Source: a virus. From it: a stretch of DNA of 37,674 nucleotides. The notes below the pieces were generated by a model, which saw only the letters and a program-made list of their open reading frames with translations, searched no databases and was not told the DNA's origin. A program made the position numbers and the translations under genes. The stretch is from the IMG/VR virus record IMGVR_UViG_3300020735_000026, positions 1 through 37,674 of that record. One strand, 5' to 3'. Below are positions 1 through 6,490 of the stretch, in pieces (positions within the stretch are counted from its first letter, which is position 1; each line of letters opens with the position of its first letter).

Positions 1-1
1 G

Positions 2-220
2 GGTAAGGTTGCACAGATCCCGGCGATGGTATTGACCATCGGAAACTACATGCTGCCTAACGGCATCGATCAGTACATGTGCATAGCACCTGTCAAGAAT
101 CGCTACGGAAGAGCAGACCAAACCGGCAATACTTATGTACAATTAGTCTTCGACCCAGAGTCGATGTACTTGGAAGATGTAATGCGTACCTACGATCAAG
201 AGGAGATGATGGTTGTATGA
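2..220 (+). CDS. C-terminal fragment of DnaB-like replicative helicase (partial)
   Basis: The reading frame is open from the first bases of the window to a TGA at 218-220, so this is the 3' end of a longer gene. The visible residues include a stretch ending in VKNRYGR, followed by VQLVFDPESMYLED. This matches the usual last beta strands of RecA-fold replicative helicases (a KNR-x-G motif, then an FD-x-x-x-M tail). The Walker motifs would lie outside the window. The stop codon overlaps the start of the nuclease gene (ATGA). The nuclease and primase neighbours support a replication role. The helicase call rests on the short tail only, and another RecA-like ATPase is possible. Confidence 0.55.
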   Translation, partial: GKVAQIPAMVLTIGNYMLPNGIDQYMCIAPVKNRYGRADQTGNTYVQLVFDPESMYLEDVMRTYDQEEMMVV

Positions 221-576
221 GTAACGCAGCTAAAGCAAAGGGTTCTAAGGCAGAACTAGACGTCGTTAAATGGCTAAAGGAACGAGGATTCCCTTATACA
301 GATAGACGATTAGCTGGTGCTACTTTAGACAAAGGAGACATCTCCGGGGTACTTGGTGTCACTATTGAGATCAAGAACCACGCGACGATGAATCTAGGTG
401 GGTGGGTTGCAGAACTAGAGCTGGAGATGTCCAACGATAAAGCTTGGACGGGAACAGTTCTGCATAAGCGCAAGGGGAAAGCTGATGTAGGAGAATGGTA
501 CTGCACCCAACCCGCACATATTTGGATCGAACTTCTAAAGAGAGCGATGAAGAATGACGGACAAACACAGCATTGA
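217..576 (+). CDS. PD-(D/E)XK nuclease, Holliday-junction-resolvase-like
   Basis: This 119-aa protein starts at the ATG that overlaps the helicase stop (ATGA). A longer in-frame reading from 79 would lie inside the helicase gene and is unlikely. An acidic residue sits in the first helix (Glu13), Asp41 is in the KGDISG turn, and Glu51-x-Lys53 lies on the next strand (TIEIKNH). This is the classic PD-(D/E)XK arrangement of small phage resolvases and VRR-NUC-like nucleases. It probably cleaves branched DNA during replication or recombination before packaging. The exact substrate cannot be read from the sequence. Its end overlaps the primase start by 23 bases. Confidence 0.75.
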   Translation: MSNAAKAKGSKAELDVVKWLKERGFPYTDRRLAGATLDKGDISGVLGVTIEIKNHATMNLGGWVAELELEMSNDKAWTGTVLHKRKGKADVGEWYCTQPAHIWIELLKRAMKNDGQTQH

Positions 577-928
577 AGACTTCTTGCACCACATAGGTGC
601 GACAGTACCAGCTAGAGGACACGGTTGGAGAAAGATGAAGTGTCCATACCACGATGATCGTAACGCGAGCGCAGCCGTGAACTTTGACCTTAACAGGTTC
701 AAGTGTCACGGTTGTGACGTAGCAGGAGATACATACGATCTAATACGCAAAGAGAGAGGCGGTACATTAAGTGAAGCTATCGAGTTCGCATCGAGCATTT
801 CTGCAGAAGGCCACAATCCAGTATTCAAAACACATAGGCCAAGCGGAGGAGTATCTCGCAACACGGGGTCTCTCGGTCGACGAAGCCCGAGCGTTTGGAC
901 TGGGAGTAGTCGTAGATCCGCTTCCTAG
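554..928 (+). CDS. Primase N-terminal part: CHC2 zinc ribbon (frameshifted)
   Basis: The frame opens with a DnaG-type zinc ribbon: Cys30-x2-His33, then Cys51-x2-Cys54, followed by a helix with EAIEFA that is typical of the CHC2 domain. Homology-like sequence continues to about residue 92 (position 829). After that the frame turns into Ser/Arg-rich nonsense and stops at 926-928. The natural continuation (AEEYLATRGLS and onwards) is in the +1 frame, in the ORF at 771-1403. The two halves therefore look like one primase of about 280 residues, broken or joined by a +1 shift near the AAAA run at 827-830. The role is to recognise template and start RNA primers. Confidence 0.75.
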   Translation: MTDKHSIEDFLHHIGATVPARGHGWRKMKCPYHDDRNASAAVNFDLNRFKCHGCDVAGDTYDLIRKERGGTLSEAIEFASSISAEGHNPVFKTHRPSGGVSRNTGSLGRRSPSVWTGSSRRSAS

Positions 929-1403
929 TCACGAAGCAATCGTAGGACGTTTAACTATTCCTTACCTCACGCCTAGTGGCGTGGTAGACATTCGTACAAG
1001 ATCTATGCACGGGGAAGAGCCTAAGTACCTTGGTTTACCCGGTGCCGAAACAACTATGTACAACACTAATGCAGTCTTTACAGCCACGAAGTACATCTGC
1101 CTCACTGAAGGTGAGTTTGATTGTATAATGATGACTACAAAGACAGCGCATCCAACGGTAGGACTACCCGGGGCTTCGTCATGGAAGCCACATTACGGAC
1201 GTATCTTGGATGATTTCGACATTGTGATCGTGTTAGCTGACGGTGACAAGGCTGGTAGTGAGATGGGCAAGAAGGTTGGTAGAGAACTCTCCAACGTGAA
1301 TGTCATCCCAATGCCCGAGGGAGAAGACGTAAATAGCGTCATACTAAAGTATGGAAAGGACTGGATCGATGAGCGAATCAGAGATTGTATTACCGCTGGA
1401 TAG
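771..1403 (+). CDS. Primase C-terminal part: TOPRIM domain (frameshifted)
   Basis: The frame opens after a stop at 768-770 and could formally start at GTG 771, but the first ~20 residues look non-coding. Protein-like sequence begins at HIGQAEEYLATRGL, a usual primase linker. The TOPRIM signature follows: TEGEFD (Glu113, Asp117) on the first strand, then VLADGDKAG (Asp157, Asp159), then PEGEDVN near the end. These residues bind metal in DnaG-like and twinkle-like primases. There is no helicase domain in this chain. Expression as a separate protein is possible. A fusion with the upstream zinc ribbon by +1 frameshifting, or by a sequencing indel in the AAAA tract, is more likely. Confidence 0.75.
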   Translation: MKLSSSHRAFLQKATIQYSKHIGQAEEYLATRGLSVDEARAFGLGVVVDPLPSHEAIVGRLTIPYLTPSGVVDIRTRSMHGEEPKYLGLPGAETTMYNTNAVFTATKYICLTEGEFDCIMMTTKTAHPTVGLPGASSWKPHYGRILDDFDIVIVLADGDKAGSEMGKKVGRELSNVNVIPMPEGEDVNSVILKYGKDWIDERIRDCITAG

Positions 1404-1677
1404 GAGCATCTGGAAACATGTCAGAACAATGGAAGCATCGATTGGGATTCCCATCTCGGACGATAAAGTATTGGATCTTTTTGGTTCTCTTTACGACATT
1501 TATTTTGCTTATGAGACAGACCGCAAAAAAGGAGAAGACCTACTGATTGCATTGACGGCGCTGCTTGTTGCAGCACCTCTAGGTCAAGGCAAGGCAGTCT
1601 GGGATAAGCTCAATGAACGCAAGGTAGACATGACCAACTTTGAGTTTAAGGCAGCTGAAGATGCTGATAGGTCTTAG
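1369..1677 (+). CDS. Hypothetical protein, 102 aa
   Basis: I do not recognise this protein. ATG 1369 is preferred over the upstream in-frame ATG at 1351 because AAAGGA at 1355-1360 gives a well-spaced ribosome binding site. The product is mostly helical by eye, with a hydrophobic helix around ALTALLVAAP and an acidic C-terminus. It overlaps the primase end by 35 bases and the dNMP kinase start by 17 bases, so translation is probably coupled across the replication operon. No metal-binding or catalytic motif is visible. Confidence 0.7.
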   Translation: MSESEIVLPLDRSIWKHVRTMEASIGIPISDDKVLDLFGSLYDIYFAYETDRKKGEDLLIALTALLVAAPLGQGKAVWDKLNERKVDMTNFEFKAAEDADRS

Positions 1678-2191
1678 CGGATACGCACAGTCGGGTAAGG
1701 ATTCAGTAGCCGAGGTTCTCGTAAGAGACTTCGGCTTTATCCGTATTGCCTTTGCCGATAAGATCAAAGAACTCCTCTACGAGATTAACCCCTATTTTGG
1801 ATACCATCTTAAAGATGCGGTAGACATGGGTGGTGGCTGGGATAAAGTCAAACAATATCCTGAAGTGCGAAGATTATTGCAAACTCTAGGCGTAGGTGCT
1901 CGCACTGTCTTTGGTGAAGACTTCTGGGTCAAGCAAGCAATGGCTCAAATGGTTGACCCCCTTAGGTACGACTATGTAATTACAGATGTACGCTTTCCTA
2001 ACGAGATGGAAGCTATCTGGGCATTGAATGGAAAGATCTGGCGTGTAGAGCGTCCGGGTGTTGGTCCGGTCAACGATCACATCTCAGAGCATGCAAGCAA
2101 GGAAATCGAAGAAGACTGCTACATCAGCAATTCAGGTACCTTAAAAACCCTACAAGGAACCGTACGTAATCTCATGCGACAAGTAGGATAA
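1661..2191 (+). CDS. Deoxynucleoside monophosphate kinase
   Basis: This is a 176-aa P-loop kinase of the phage T4 gp1 type. ATG 1661 puts the P-loop right at the N-terminus (GYAQSGKD, residues 7-14), as in the family. The in-frame ATG at 1640 would only add MSLRQLK. VITDVRFPNEMEAI is the characteristic later strand and helix with the Asp/Arg pair of the dNMP kinase family. The enzyme phosphorylates dNMPs to dNDPs to feed phage DNA synthesis. It follows the primase in the replication operon. There is an untranslated gap of about 70 bases downstream before the phosphoesterase. Confidence 0.85.
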   Translation: MLIGLSGYAQSGKDSVAEVLVRDFGFIRIAFADKIKELLYEINPYFGYHLKDAVDMGGGWDKVKQYPEVRRLLQTLGVGARTVFGEDFWVKQAMAQMVDPLRYDYVITDVRFPNEMEAIWALNGKIWRVERPGVGPVNDHISEHASKEIEEDCYISNSGTLKTLQGTVRNLMRQVG

Positions 2192-2229
2192 ATCTCACAA
2201 TACGGACATCTGCTGTGTCATACTTCTCA

Positions 2230-2249
2230 CACCGACTAAATGGTCGGTG
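2230..2249 (+). promoter_or_regulatory. Stem-loop next to the phosphoesterase ribosome binding site
   Basis: CACCGAC (2230-2236) pairs perfectly with GTCGGTG (2243-2249) across a 6-base loop. The 3' arm abuts the GGAGAGG ribosome binding site that serves ATG 2264. There is no T run, so this is not an intrinsic terminator. It may modulate translation or protect the 5' end of a processed message. Function is inferred from position only. Confidence 0.45.
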
Positions 2250-2263
2250 GAGAGGTAGACCGC

Positions 2264-3004
2264 ATGAAGAAGATCGTAGTACTAAGCGACATCCAATACC
2301 CATACCACGACCCTAAAGCGATCAAGACCGTTATTGACTTTGTTAAGCATGAGAAGCCAGATGAACTATGGTGCGTAGGAGATGAGCTTGACGCTCCTCA
2401 GCCAAGTCGTTGGAACAAAGGAATGCGTGGAGAATACAATGACACGCTACAAGATGACATAGATGGCTTGCATGACTTAATGCTCGACTTCCGTATCGCC
2501 CTTGGTTGGAATAAGAAGTTTGTAATTCAACGCAGCAACCATACGGATCGCATCGAGACGTACATCAACAAGTACGCTCCTGCCCTTAATAGTCTTCGTA
2601 GTACTAAAGTCGAAAAGCTTATCGGTTATGATGAGCTTAAGATCCAATACCTTCACGGGTTCAAGGAGCTTCTCCCCGGATGGGTAATGGCACATGGAGA
2701 TGAAGGTCGCTCCGTCCAGACTCCCGGCAGCACAGCTATGAGCCTTGCGAAGAAACTTGGCAAGAGCGTTGTATGCGGGCACACTCATAAGCTCGGCTTG
2801 CAACACGAAACTACCGGACTCAATGGAGATACCAATACTATCTTCGGGCTTGAGGTCGGTCACCTTATGGATATTAAGCAGGCATCCTACCTTACAAGTG
2901 GTATCGCTAACTGGCAGCAAGGTATCGGTATCTTGGTTGAACATAACCGAAAGGTTACACCCTATGCAGTACCTATTGTCAAGGGAGAAATCCAACTTCC
3001 ATGA
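2264..3004 (+). CDS. Calcineurin-like metallophosphoesterase
   Basis: This 246-aa protein shows the ordered metallophosphoesterase motifs: VVLSDIQYPYHD (Asp9, His15), VGDELD (Gly39-Asp40), SNHTDR (Asn92-His93, the GNH box with Gly replaced by Ser), MAHGDEG (His144) and CGHTH (172-175). These bind two metal ions. Such phage enzymes may act on nucleotides, nucleic acid ends or 2',3'-cyclic phosphates, and the substrate is unknown here. ATG 2264 is chosen over the earlier in-frame ATG 2240 because GGAGAGG lies 8 bases upstream and the first strand then starts at residue 3. The stop overlaps the next start (ATGA). Confidence 0.85.
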   Translation: MKKIVVLSDIQYPYHDPKAIKTVIDFVKHEKPDELWCVGDELDAPQPSRWNKGMRGEYNDTLQDDIDGLHDLMLDFRIALGWNKKFVIQRSNHTDRIETYINKYAPALNSLRSTKVEKLIGYDELKIQYLHGFKELLPGWVMAHGDEGRSVQTPGSTAMSLAKKLGKSVVCGHTHKLGLQHETTGLNGDTNTIFGLEVGHLMDIKQASYLTSGIANWQQGIGILVEHNRKVTPYAVPIVKGEIQLP

Positions 3005-3693
3005 AGCAAGACGATAGCTGGGTAGAGGAATACTCCGAGATGGTCTCAAAACTGGCTCAGGAGTACAAGAGACGCTATTACGTCTTAGAGATCAATGACA
3101 TTAAGCAAGAGATGTTTATGTGGTTTGTAAGCCATCCTCGCAAGTTTAAGGAGTGGCAGTCATACCCAGAGAAAGAGCGTGAAAAGCTGATTGCTAAGTC
3201 GCTTCGCAACGCTGCGCTCAAGTACTGCGAAAGAGAGAAAGCCAAGATCATCAAATACGACTTATCTGATCTGTACTACTACGACACCTCGGTAGTCGAG
3301 GCATTTTTACCAAGCATTATCCAAGAATCCTATGAGATGCCAGCCAAGATCCAAGACCTGAACTCTAAGTTCGGTGGTGGGGGAGAGGTAAGCGATGGCA
3401 TGAACTGGCTCGTACTACGGGCTGACATTGCCAAGGCGTTCTACGCACTCTCAGAGGCTAAGCAGAACATCCTACGACTTGCCTTTGGCAAGGAGCATGG
3501 GGACTGGAAAGCACTATCAGAGACTCTAGCAACGACACCTGACGGTGCTCGCATGAAAGTCCAGCGTTCGCTGGCATCACTTGTACAACACCTAGGAGGA
3601 TGGAAACCTTACGATGACCAAGACAACCAAGAGCAAGTCGGAGATGAAGCGAGTGGCAGTGCAGAACCAAGACAAGCCGAAGCCGAAGAATAA
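3001..3693 (+). CDS. Sigma-70-family-like DNA-binding protein
   Basis: This 230-aa protein has two helical modules laid out like a minimal sigma factor. Residues about 10-85 resemble sigma region 2 (INDIKQEMFMWF, then KSLRNAALKYCEREK). Residues about 142-198 resemble region 4, with a helix-turn-helix around WKALSETLATTPDGARMKVQ. The tail is acidic and polar. Similar actinophage proteins are annotated as sigma-like or HTH proteins. It could redirect host RNA polymerase to phage promoters. It sits with WhiB in the same operon, which itself binds a host sigma factor. The similarity is structural in style, and a plain HTH regulator remains possible. Confidence 0.6.
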   Translation: MKQDDSWVEEYSEMVSKLAQEYKRRYYVLEINDIKQEMFMWFVSHPRKFKEWQSYPEKEREKLIAKSLRNAALKYCEREKAKIIKYDLSDLYYYDTSVVEAFLPSIIQESYEMPAKIQDLNSKFGGGGEVSDGMNWLVLRADIAKAFYALSEAKQNILRLAFGKEHGDWKALSETLATTPDGARMKVQRSLASLVQHLGGWKPYDDQDNQEQVGDEASGSAEPRQAEAEE

Positions 3694-4384
3694 CAACATC
3701 ATCGTCGCTTGGTGCGACGGTGGCTCGGTAGACGGCAAGTTTGCTGAAGGTCTGGTCTATTCGATCCTAGCTGGCAATGTACCTATTCGATCTGCCATGC
3801 GTGTGCAGGGTAATCAGATCGGACGTCAGCGTCAGAACGCCTTTGATTACTGGTATGATTACACAGACTTTGACTGGATCCTCTGGATCGACTCAGACAT
3901 CGTGGTAACCCCAGAGGTACTACAGAAGCTCTGGAATGAGGCAGATCCTGTAGCACGTCCGGTGATCTCCGGTACCTACTTCATCTCCAAGGAGAACGAG
4001 CAGGCACTGATGACGCCATTCCCATCTCTCTTCTCATGGACCGAGGACCCTTACAAGCTTGCCTATGTACATCCACTCCCAGTTAATTCTCTTGTTCGTG
4101 TCGGTGCTGCTGGCTTTGGCTTGGTGCTCATGCACCGCAATGCTGCTAAGCAGATGCGAGAGAAACTTGGCGATACGCCGTTCTTCAATGAGACTGGCGT
4201 TGGTGACAAGTTCGTATCTGAAGACATCAACTTCTTCCGACTCATGCGAGAAGCAGAAGTGCCACTCTACGCACACACCGGTGCAGTAGTACAGCACATG
4301 AAGCGCTTTTCCTTTGACGTTGACTTCTACAAGTTGTTCTGGGACAACGAGGAGCGTAAGAATGCTGATCGACCAGTCGATTGA
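3614..4384 (+). CDS. Glycosyltransferase (GT-A, family 2-like)
   Basis: This 256-aa protein has a Lys-rich N-terminus (to about residue 27), then a GT-A fold pattern. It begins with a first strand and loop (IIVAWCDGGSVDG) and a central FDWILWIDSDIVV carrying the DxD motif (Asp93, Asp95) that binds nucleotide-sugar and metal. A later segment has SEDINFF, a plausible acceptor-side acidic motif. The start at 3614 lies 12 bases after an AGGAGG and overlaps the sigma-like gene by 80 bases. Possible acceptors are phage DNA bases, virion proteins or host surface sugars. Nothing in the window decides which. Confidence 0.8.
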   Translation: MTKTTKSKSEMKRVAVQNQDKPKPKNNNIIVAWCDGGSVDGKFAEGLVYSILAGNVPIRSAMRVQGNQIGRQRQNAFDYWYDYTDFDWILWIDSDIVVTPEVLQKLWNEADPVARPVISGTYFISKENEQALMTPFPSLFSWTEDPYKLAYVHPLPVNSLVRVGAAGFGLVLMHRNAAKQMREKLGDTPFFNETGVGDKFVSEDINFFRLMREAEVPLYAHTGAVVQHMKRFSFDVDFYKLFWDNEERKNADRPVD

Positions 4385-4571
4385 TTTCTCCTTTGATGGA
4401 GAGATACCTACCTTTGCCTGTATCTGCGGATCGGCAATGTTCAAAATTACCGTAATGTGGGACGAAGACACTCGTGCAGTGGGCTGGTATGACCTGCTGC
4501 AGGAGTGTGCCATGTGCGGTGCTACATCTACCGCACCCACGCCTATAGATGAAGGATTTGATTGTGCCTAA
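4362..4571 (+). CDS. Small zinc-ribbon protein, 69 aa
   Basis: The start at ATG 4362 follows GAGGAG with a 6-base spacer. An in-frame ATG at 4314 has no such site and lies deeper inside the glycosyltransferase gene. Two cysteine pairs (FACICGS and ECAMCGA) about 33 residues apart would make a zinc ribbon. Between them is a beta-like segment (MFKITVMWDED). It overlaps both neighbours by a few bases. The specific function is unknown. Protein or nucleic acid binding is the usual role of such knuckles. Confidence 0.7.
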   Translation: MLIDQSIDFSFDGEIPTFACICGSAMFKITVMWDEDTRAVGWYDLLQECAMCGATSTAPTPIDEGFDCA

Positions 4572-4731
4572 CTACGACTTTAAGTGCGAGAAGTGTGGGT
4601 CCACCATTGAGGTGTACATGAACTTCGGCGAGTCTACATTGCCGGTTTGTTGCCAAACCTCCATGACCAAAGTATTCTCCGCTGTACCAATCGTGTTCAA
4701 TGGAACAGGGTTCTACAAGACCGGAGGATGA
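4564..4731 (+). CDS. FmdB-type zinc ribbon protein
   Basis: This is a 55-aa protein starting at GTG 4564, which yields (M)PNYDFKCEKCGST, the hallmark start of FmdB/CxxC_CXXC_SSSS proteins. The upstream in-frame ATG at 4549 would add an unusual MKDLI prefix. GAAGGA lies about 8 bases before the GTG. A second cysteine pair follows (VCCQT), then MTKVFSAVPIVFNG, another typical FmdB element ending in a GTGFY-like motif. Its regulatory role is only predicted in the family. It overlaps the preceding zinc-ribbon gene by 8 bases. Confidence 0.8.
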   Translation: MPNYDFKCEKCGSTIEVYMNFGESTLPVCCQTSMTKVFSAVPIVFNGTGFYKTGG

Positions 4732-4732
4732 C

Positions 4733-4867
4733 ATGTCATCAGACTTAATGGGCAGTACAGCAGTAATGAACTCAATTCCAACACCAACTGAAAAAGACTA
4801 CGTTCTCGCCAAGGCTTACCTTGAGAAGCGTGGACATGAAGACATCATCGAAATGCTCGGTCTATGA
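4733..4867 (+). CDS. Small hypothetical protein, 44 aa
   Basis: This short frame begins at ATG 4733, 5 bases after GGAGG (4723-4727), and ends with TGA 4865-4867, which overlaps the ATG of whiB (ATGA). The product has a polar N-terminus and a helix with KDYVLAKAYLEKRGHEDIIEML. The ribosome binding site, the tight packing and the stop/start overlap support it as a real gene despite its size. No function is apparent. It may serve mainly to couple translation to the WhiB gene. Confidence 0.65.
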   Translation: MSSDLMGSTAVMNSIPTPTEKDYVLAKAYLEKRGHEDIIEMLGL

Positions 4868-5112
4868 GCCGTCGAGAGAATCTCTGGAGAGATGAAGCGT
4901 CTTGCTATAAAGAGGGAATTGATACCGAGGAATTTTTTCCTGAAGTAGGAGAAACCGTACACAAGACAATCGTCCAGCTCTGCAAGAGCTGTCCGGTTAA
5001 AGCAGAATGCTTAGCCTATGCCGTATCTATTCCAGAACTGCACGGTTACTGGGCTGGAACGTACTTCCGGGACAGATACAAACTACGTAAGCAGTTACAG
5101 ACTGTTAAGTAG
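4864..5112 (+). CDS. WhiB-family Fe-S transcriptional regulator
   Basis: This 82-aa protein has the four-cysteine WhiB pattern: Cys14, Cys40-x2-Cys43 and Cys49, which would ligate a [4Fe-4S] cluster. GYWAGT (residues 61-66) follows, corresponding to the G[VI]WGG turn, and then a basic tail (RDRYKLRKQ) for DNA contact. Phage WhiB proteins can bind the principal sigma factor of the actinobacterial host and alter host transcription or superinfection outcome. The gene is last in a run of overlapping genes and is followed at once by an intrinsic terminator, so it closes this transcription unit. It is the best host indicator in the window. Confidence 0.9.
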   Translation: MSRRENLWRDEASCYKEGIDTEEFFPEVGETVHKTIVQLCKSCPVKAECLAYAVSIPELHGYWAGTYFRDRYKLRKQLQTVK

Positions 5113-5120
5113 CAGAGCAG

Positions 5121-5148
5121 AAAATCGCCCATCAACATGGGCGATTTT
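5121..5148 (+). terminator. Intrinsic terminator after whiB-like gene
   Basis: AAAATCGCCCAT (5121-5132) pairs perfectly with ATGGGCGATTTT (5137-5148) around a 4-base loop, a 12-bp stem that ends in a short T run. It begins 9 bases after the WhiB stop. Because the A tract is on the 5' side, it could also work weakly in the other direction. Confidence 0.85.
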
Positions 5149-5197
5149 ACTGTAGCAGGAAAAAAAATCAAGCCGACACACCGATAAGGAGAAACAA

Positions 5198-5410
5198 ATG
5201 CACAACTTTTTAATCTCAGTAGCAGGATCATTCGTAGGAATCGGTCTGTTGCTAGCCTTCACAGTCATCATCAACCTCTTCCTAGAAGAAGGCGAAGATC
5301 TCGAAAACGTTGTAGAGATCAACGAGCTATGGCTCGCTGTCATCGAGCTAGAAGAAAAACTAGCCGAACTGCAGAATGATTTCAACGACGCCATTGATGC
5401 TGCCGAATAA
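5198..5410 (+). CDS. Small membrane protein with coiled coil, 70 aa
   Basis: AAGGAG lies just upstream of ATG 5198. Residues about 4-28 form one hydrophobic transmembrane segment (VGIGLLLAFTVIINLFL). It is followed by a strongly acidic helical region with heptad-like spacing (ELWLAVIELEEKLAELQ). The likely topology is N-terminus out and acidic tail in the cytoplasm. Its stop overlaps the next start (TAATG). It could be an inner-membrane effector or a superinfection factor, but nothing in the sequence settles this. Confidence 0.7.
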   Translation: MHNFLISVAGSFVGIGLLLAFTVIINLFLEEGEDLENVVEINELWLAVIELEEKLAELQNDFNDAIDAAE

Positions 5411-6093
5411 TGCCAGCGATCAACATAGTCGATGAGTCAGGCACACTCGGGACACAGATCGGTCCCATCACGAACGCCATCGCATCATTCACCCAGCAGG
5501 TCTGTACAGCGTGGGGTCTCACGGGCTTTAGCGTTACACAGGGACTCGCTAGAGCCACTGCGGATTGGAACGTCTGCTTCGTCAGCAAGTTCCCAAATCT
5601 TGCAATGGAATCTACCGCTTACGGATACCATGAAACCGTCAACGGAATCCCAATCGCGTACATTCGAGTCGATTCTTACGGAAAGAGAAGCCCGCTGGGA
5701 ACGTATGTCAAAGGCCTTTCAATCTTGGGTAGACAAATCACTAAGCCAAGCTACACACCGGGAATCGCAGCAGTAGCCATGCACGAGATCGCAGAGATGC
5801 TGGTTGATCCTCAGATCAACAAGACTGCCAAAGATTCCTTGGGTCGTAACTGGCTCATGGAGATCTGCGATCACACAGTCGGGAACTATCTCATCACAAC
5901 TGCCCTAGGCACAAACGTGATTTGCCCCGACTTCACCCACCCATCCTTCTATAACCTTAAGGGAGTCGCTCCGTACAGCCATCTCAGCGTACCGACCGCC
6001 CCATTTACCCTACCTAAGGGCGCCTATGGGTACTACACTGGTACCAATGGCTCAGTTATTGCTCTAGCTGCCGGGGTAGCAGACAGGGCATAG
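5410..6093 (+). CDS. Zincin-like putative metallopeptidase
   Basis: This 227-aa protein contains MHEIAEMLVDP (His125, Glu126, Glu129), followed about 20 residues later by an acidic EICDH (Glu151, Asp154). An HE-x-x-E helix then a downstream Glu resembles the gluzincin-like arrangement seen in bacterial proteins with a HEIAEAVTDP-type motif. The first half is beta-rich (IAYIRVDSY) and there is no clear signal peptide. It is translationally coupled to the small membrane protein (TAATG) and is the last gene before the convergent terminator. Catalytic activity is inferred from the motif alone. Confidence 0.5.
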   Translation: MPAINIVDESGTLGTQIGPITNAIASFTQQVCTAWGLTGFSVTQGLARATADWNVCFVSKFPNLAMESTAYGYHETVNGIPIAYIRVDSYGKRSPLGTYVKGLSILGRQITKPSYTPGIAAVAMHEIAEMLVDPQINKTAKDSLGRNWLMEICDHTVGNYLITTALGTNVICPDFTHPSFYNLKGVAPYSHLSVPTAPFTLPKGAYGYYTGTNGSVIALAAGVADRA

Positions 6094-6104
6094 AACGCAA
6101 AAAG

Positions 6105-6143
6105 AAGCCCGGTCCTAGTATTTCTACTAAGGCCGGGCTTTTT
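6105..6143. terminator. Bidirectional intrinsic terminator between converging operons
   Basis: Positions 6105-6120 pair with 6125-6140 (16-bp stem with one G-T wobble and one mismatch, AAGCCCGG at the base) around TTTC. A T run follows on the + strand (6139-6143), and an A run precedes it (6099-6103), giving a T run on the - strand. It sits between the ends of the + operon (6093) and the - late operon (6182), so it should stop both. Confidence 0.9.
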
Positions 6144-6181
6144 AGTGCTTAAAATCGATCCTCGAACCGATTAAGGGTATC

Positions 6182-6490
6182 CTAGACGGTAGGTGCTGGT
6201 GTCTCTGGAAGCGGATTAGCCGCTGCCACAGCCTGTGCTGCTGCTACAGGAGCAGGAGTAACCGCTGTTGCGAACTGCTTGTACGCCTTCATAAAGGCGA
6301 TAGCGTCCTTGGTGTCCTTGTACTTATTCCAAAATGTTCCGAGGATAGGACCGAAGGTAGCAAGGGCTGCTGCCCATGCAATGTGCTTGGCTTCTGATCC
6401 GTGACCGTCAACGATTGCTGCTGTCTCGGCTGGGACGATTGCCATAAGGTAGTGCTTAACTACCGTTTCTATTTTGCTTACGTTGCTCAT
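6182..6490 (-). CDS. Hypothetical protein, 102 aa, amphipathic/hydrophobic centre
   Basis: This is the last gene of the late operon. The centre has a moderately hydrophobic helix (HIAWAAALATFGPILGTFW), then charged residues, then an Ala/Pro/Val-rich tail. GGAC lies upstream with a slightly long spacer to ATG 6490. Its place right after the endolysin and its single hydrophobic segment make a lysis accessory role possible, but I do not recognise the family. The tail composition is low in complexity. Confidence 0.6.
   Translation of the reverse strand: MSNVSKIETVVKHYLMAIVPAETAAIVDGHGSEAKHIAWAAALATFGPILGTFWNKYKDTKDAIAFMKAYKQFATAVTPAPVAAAQAVAAANPLPETPAPTV

Noticed and set aside
2477-3049. A 190-aa frame on the - strand across the phosphoesterase
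   Set aside because: Antisense to a gene with clear catalytic motifs and against the direction of the operon.
4034-4540. A 168-aa frame on the - strand over the glycosyltransferase
   Set aside because: Antisense to a gene with clear DxD and family features.
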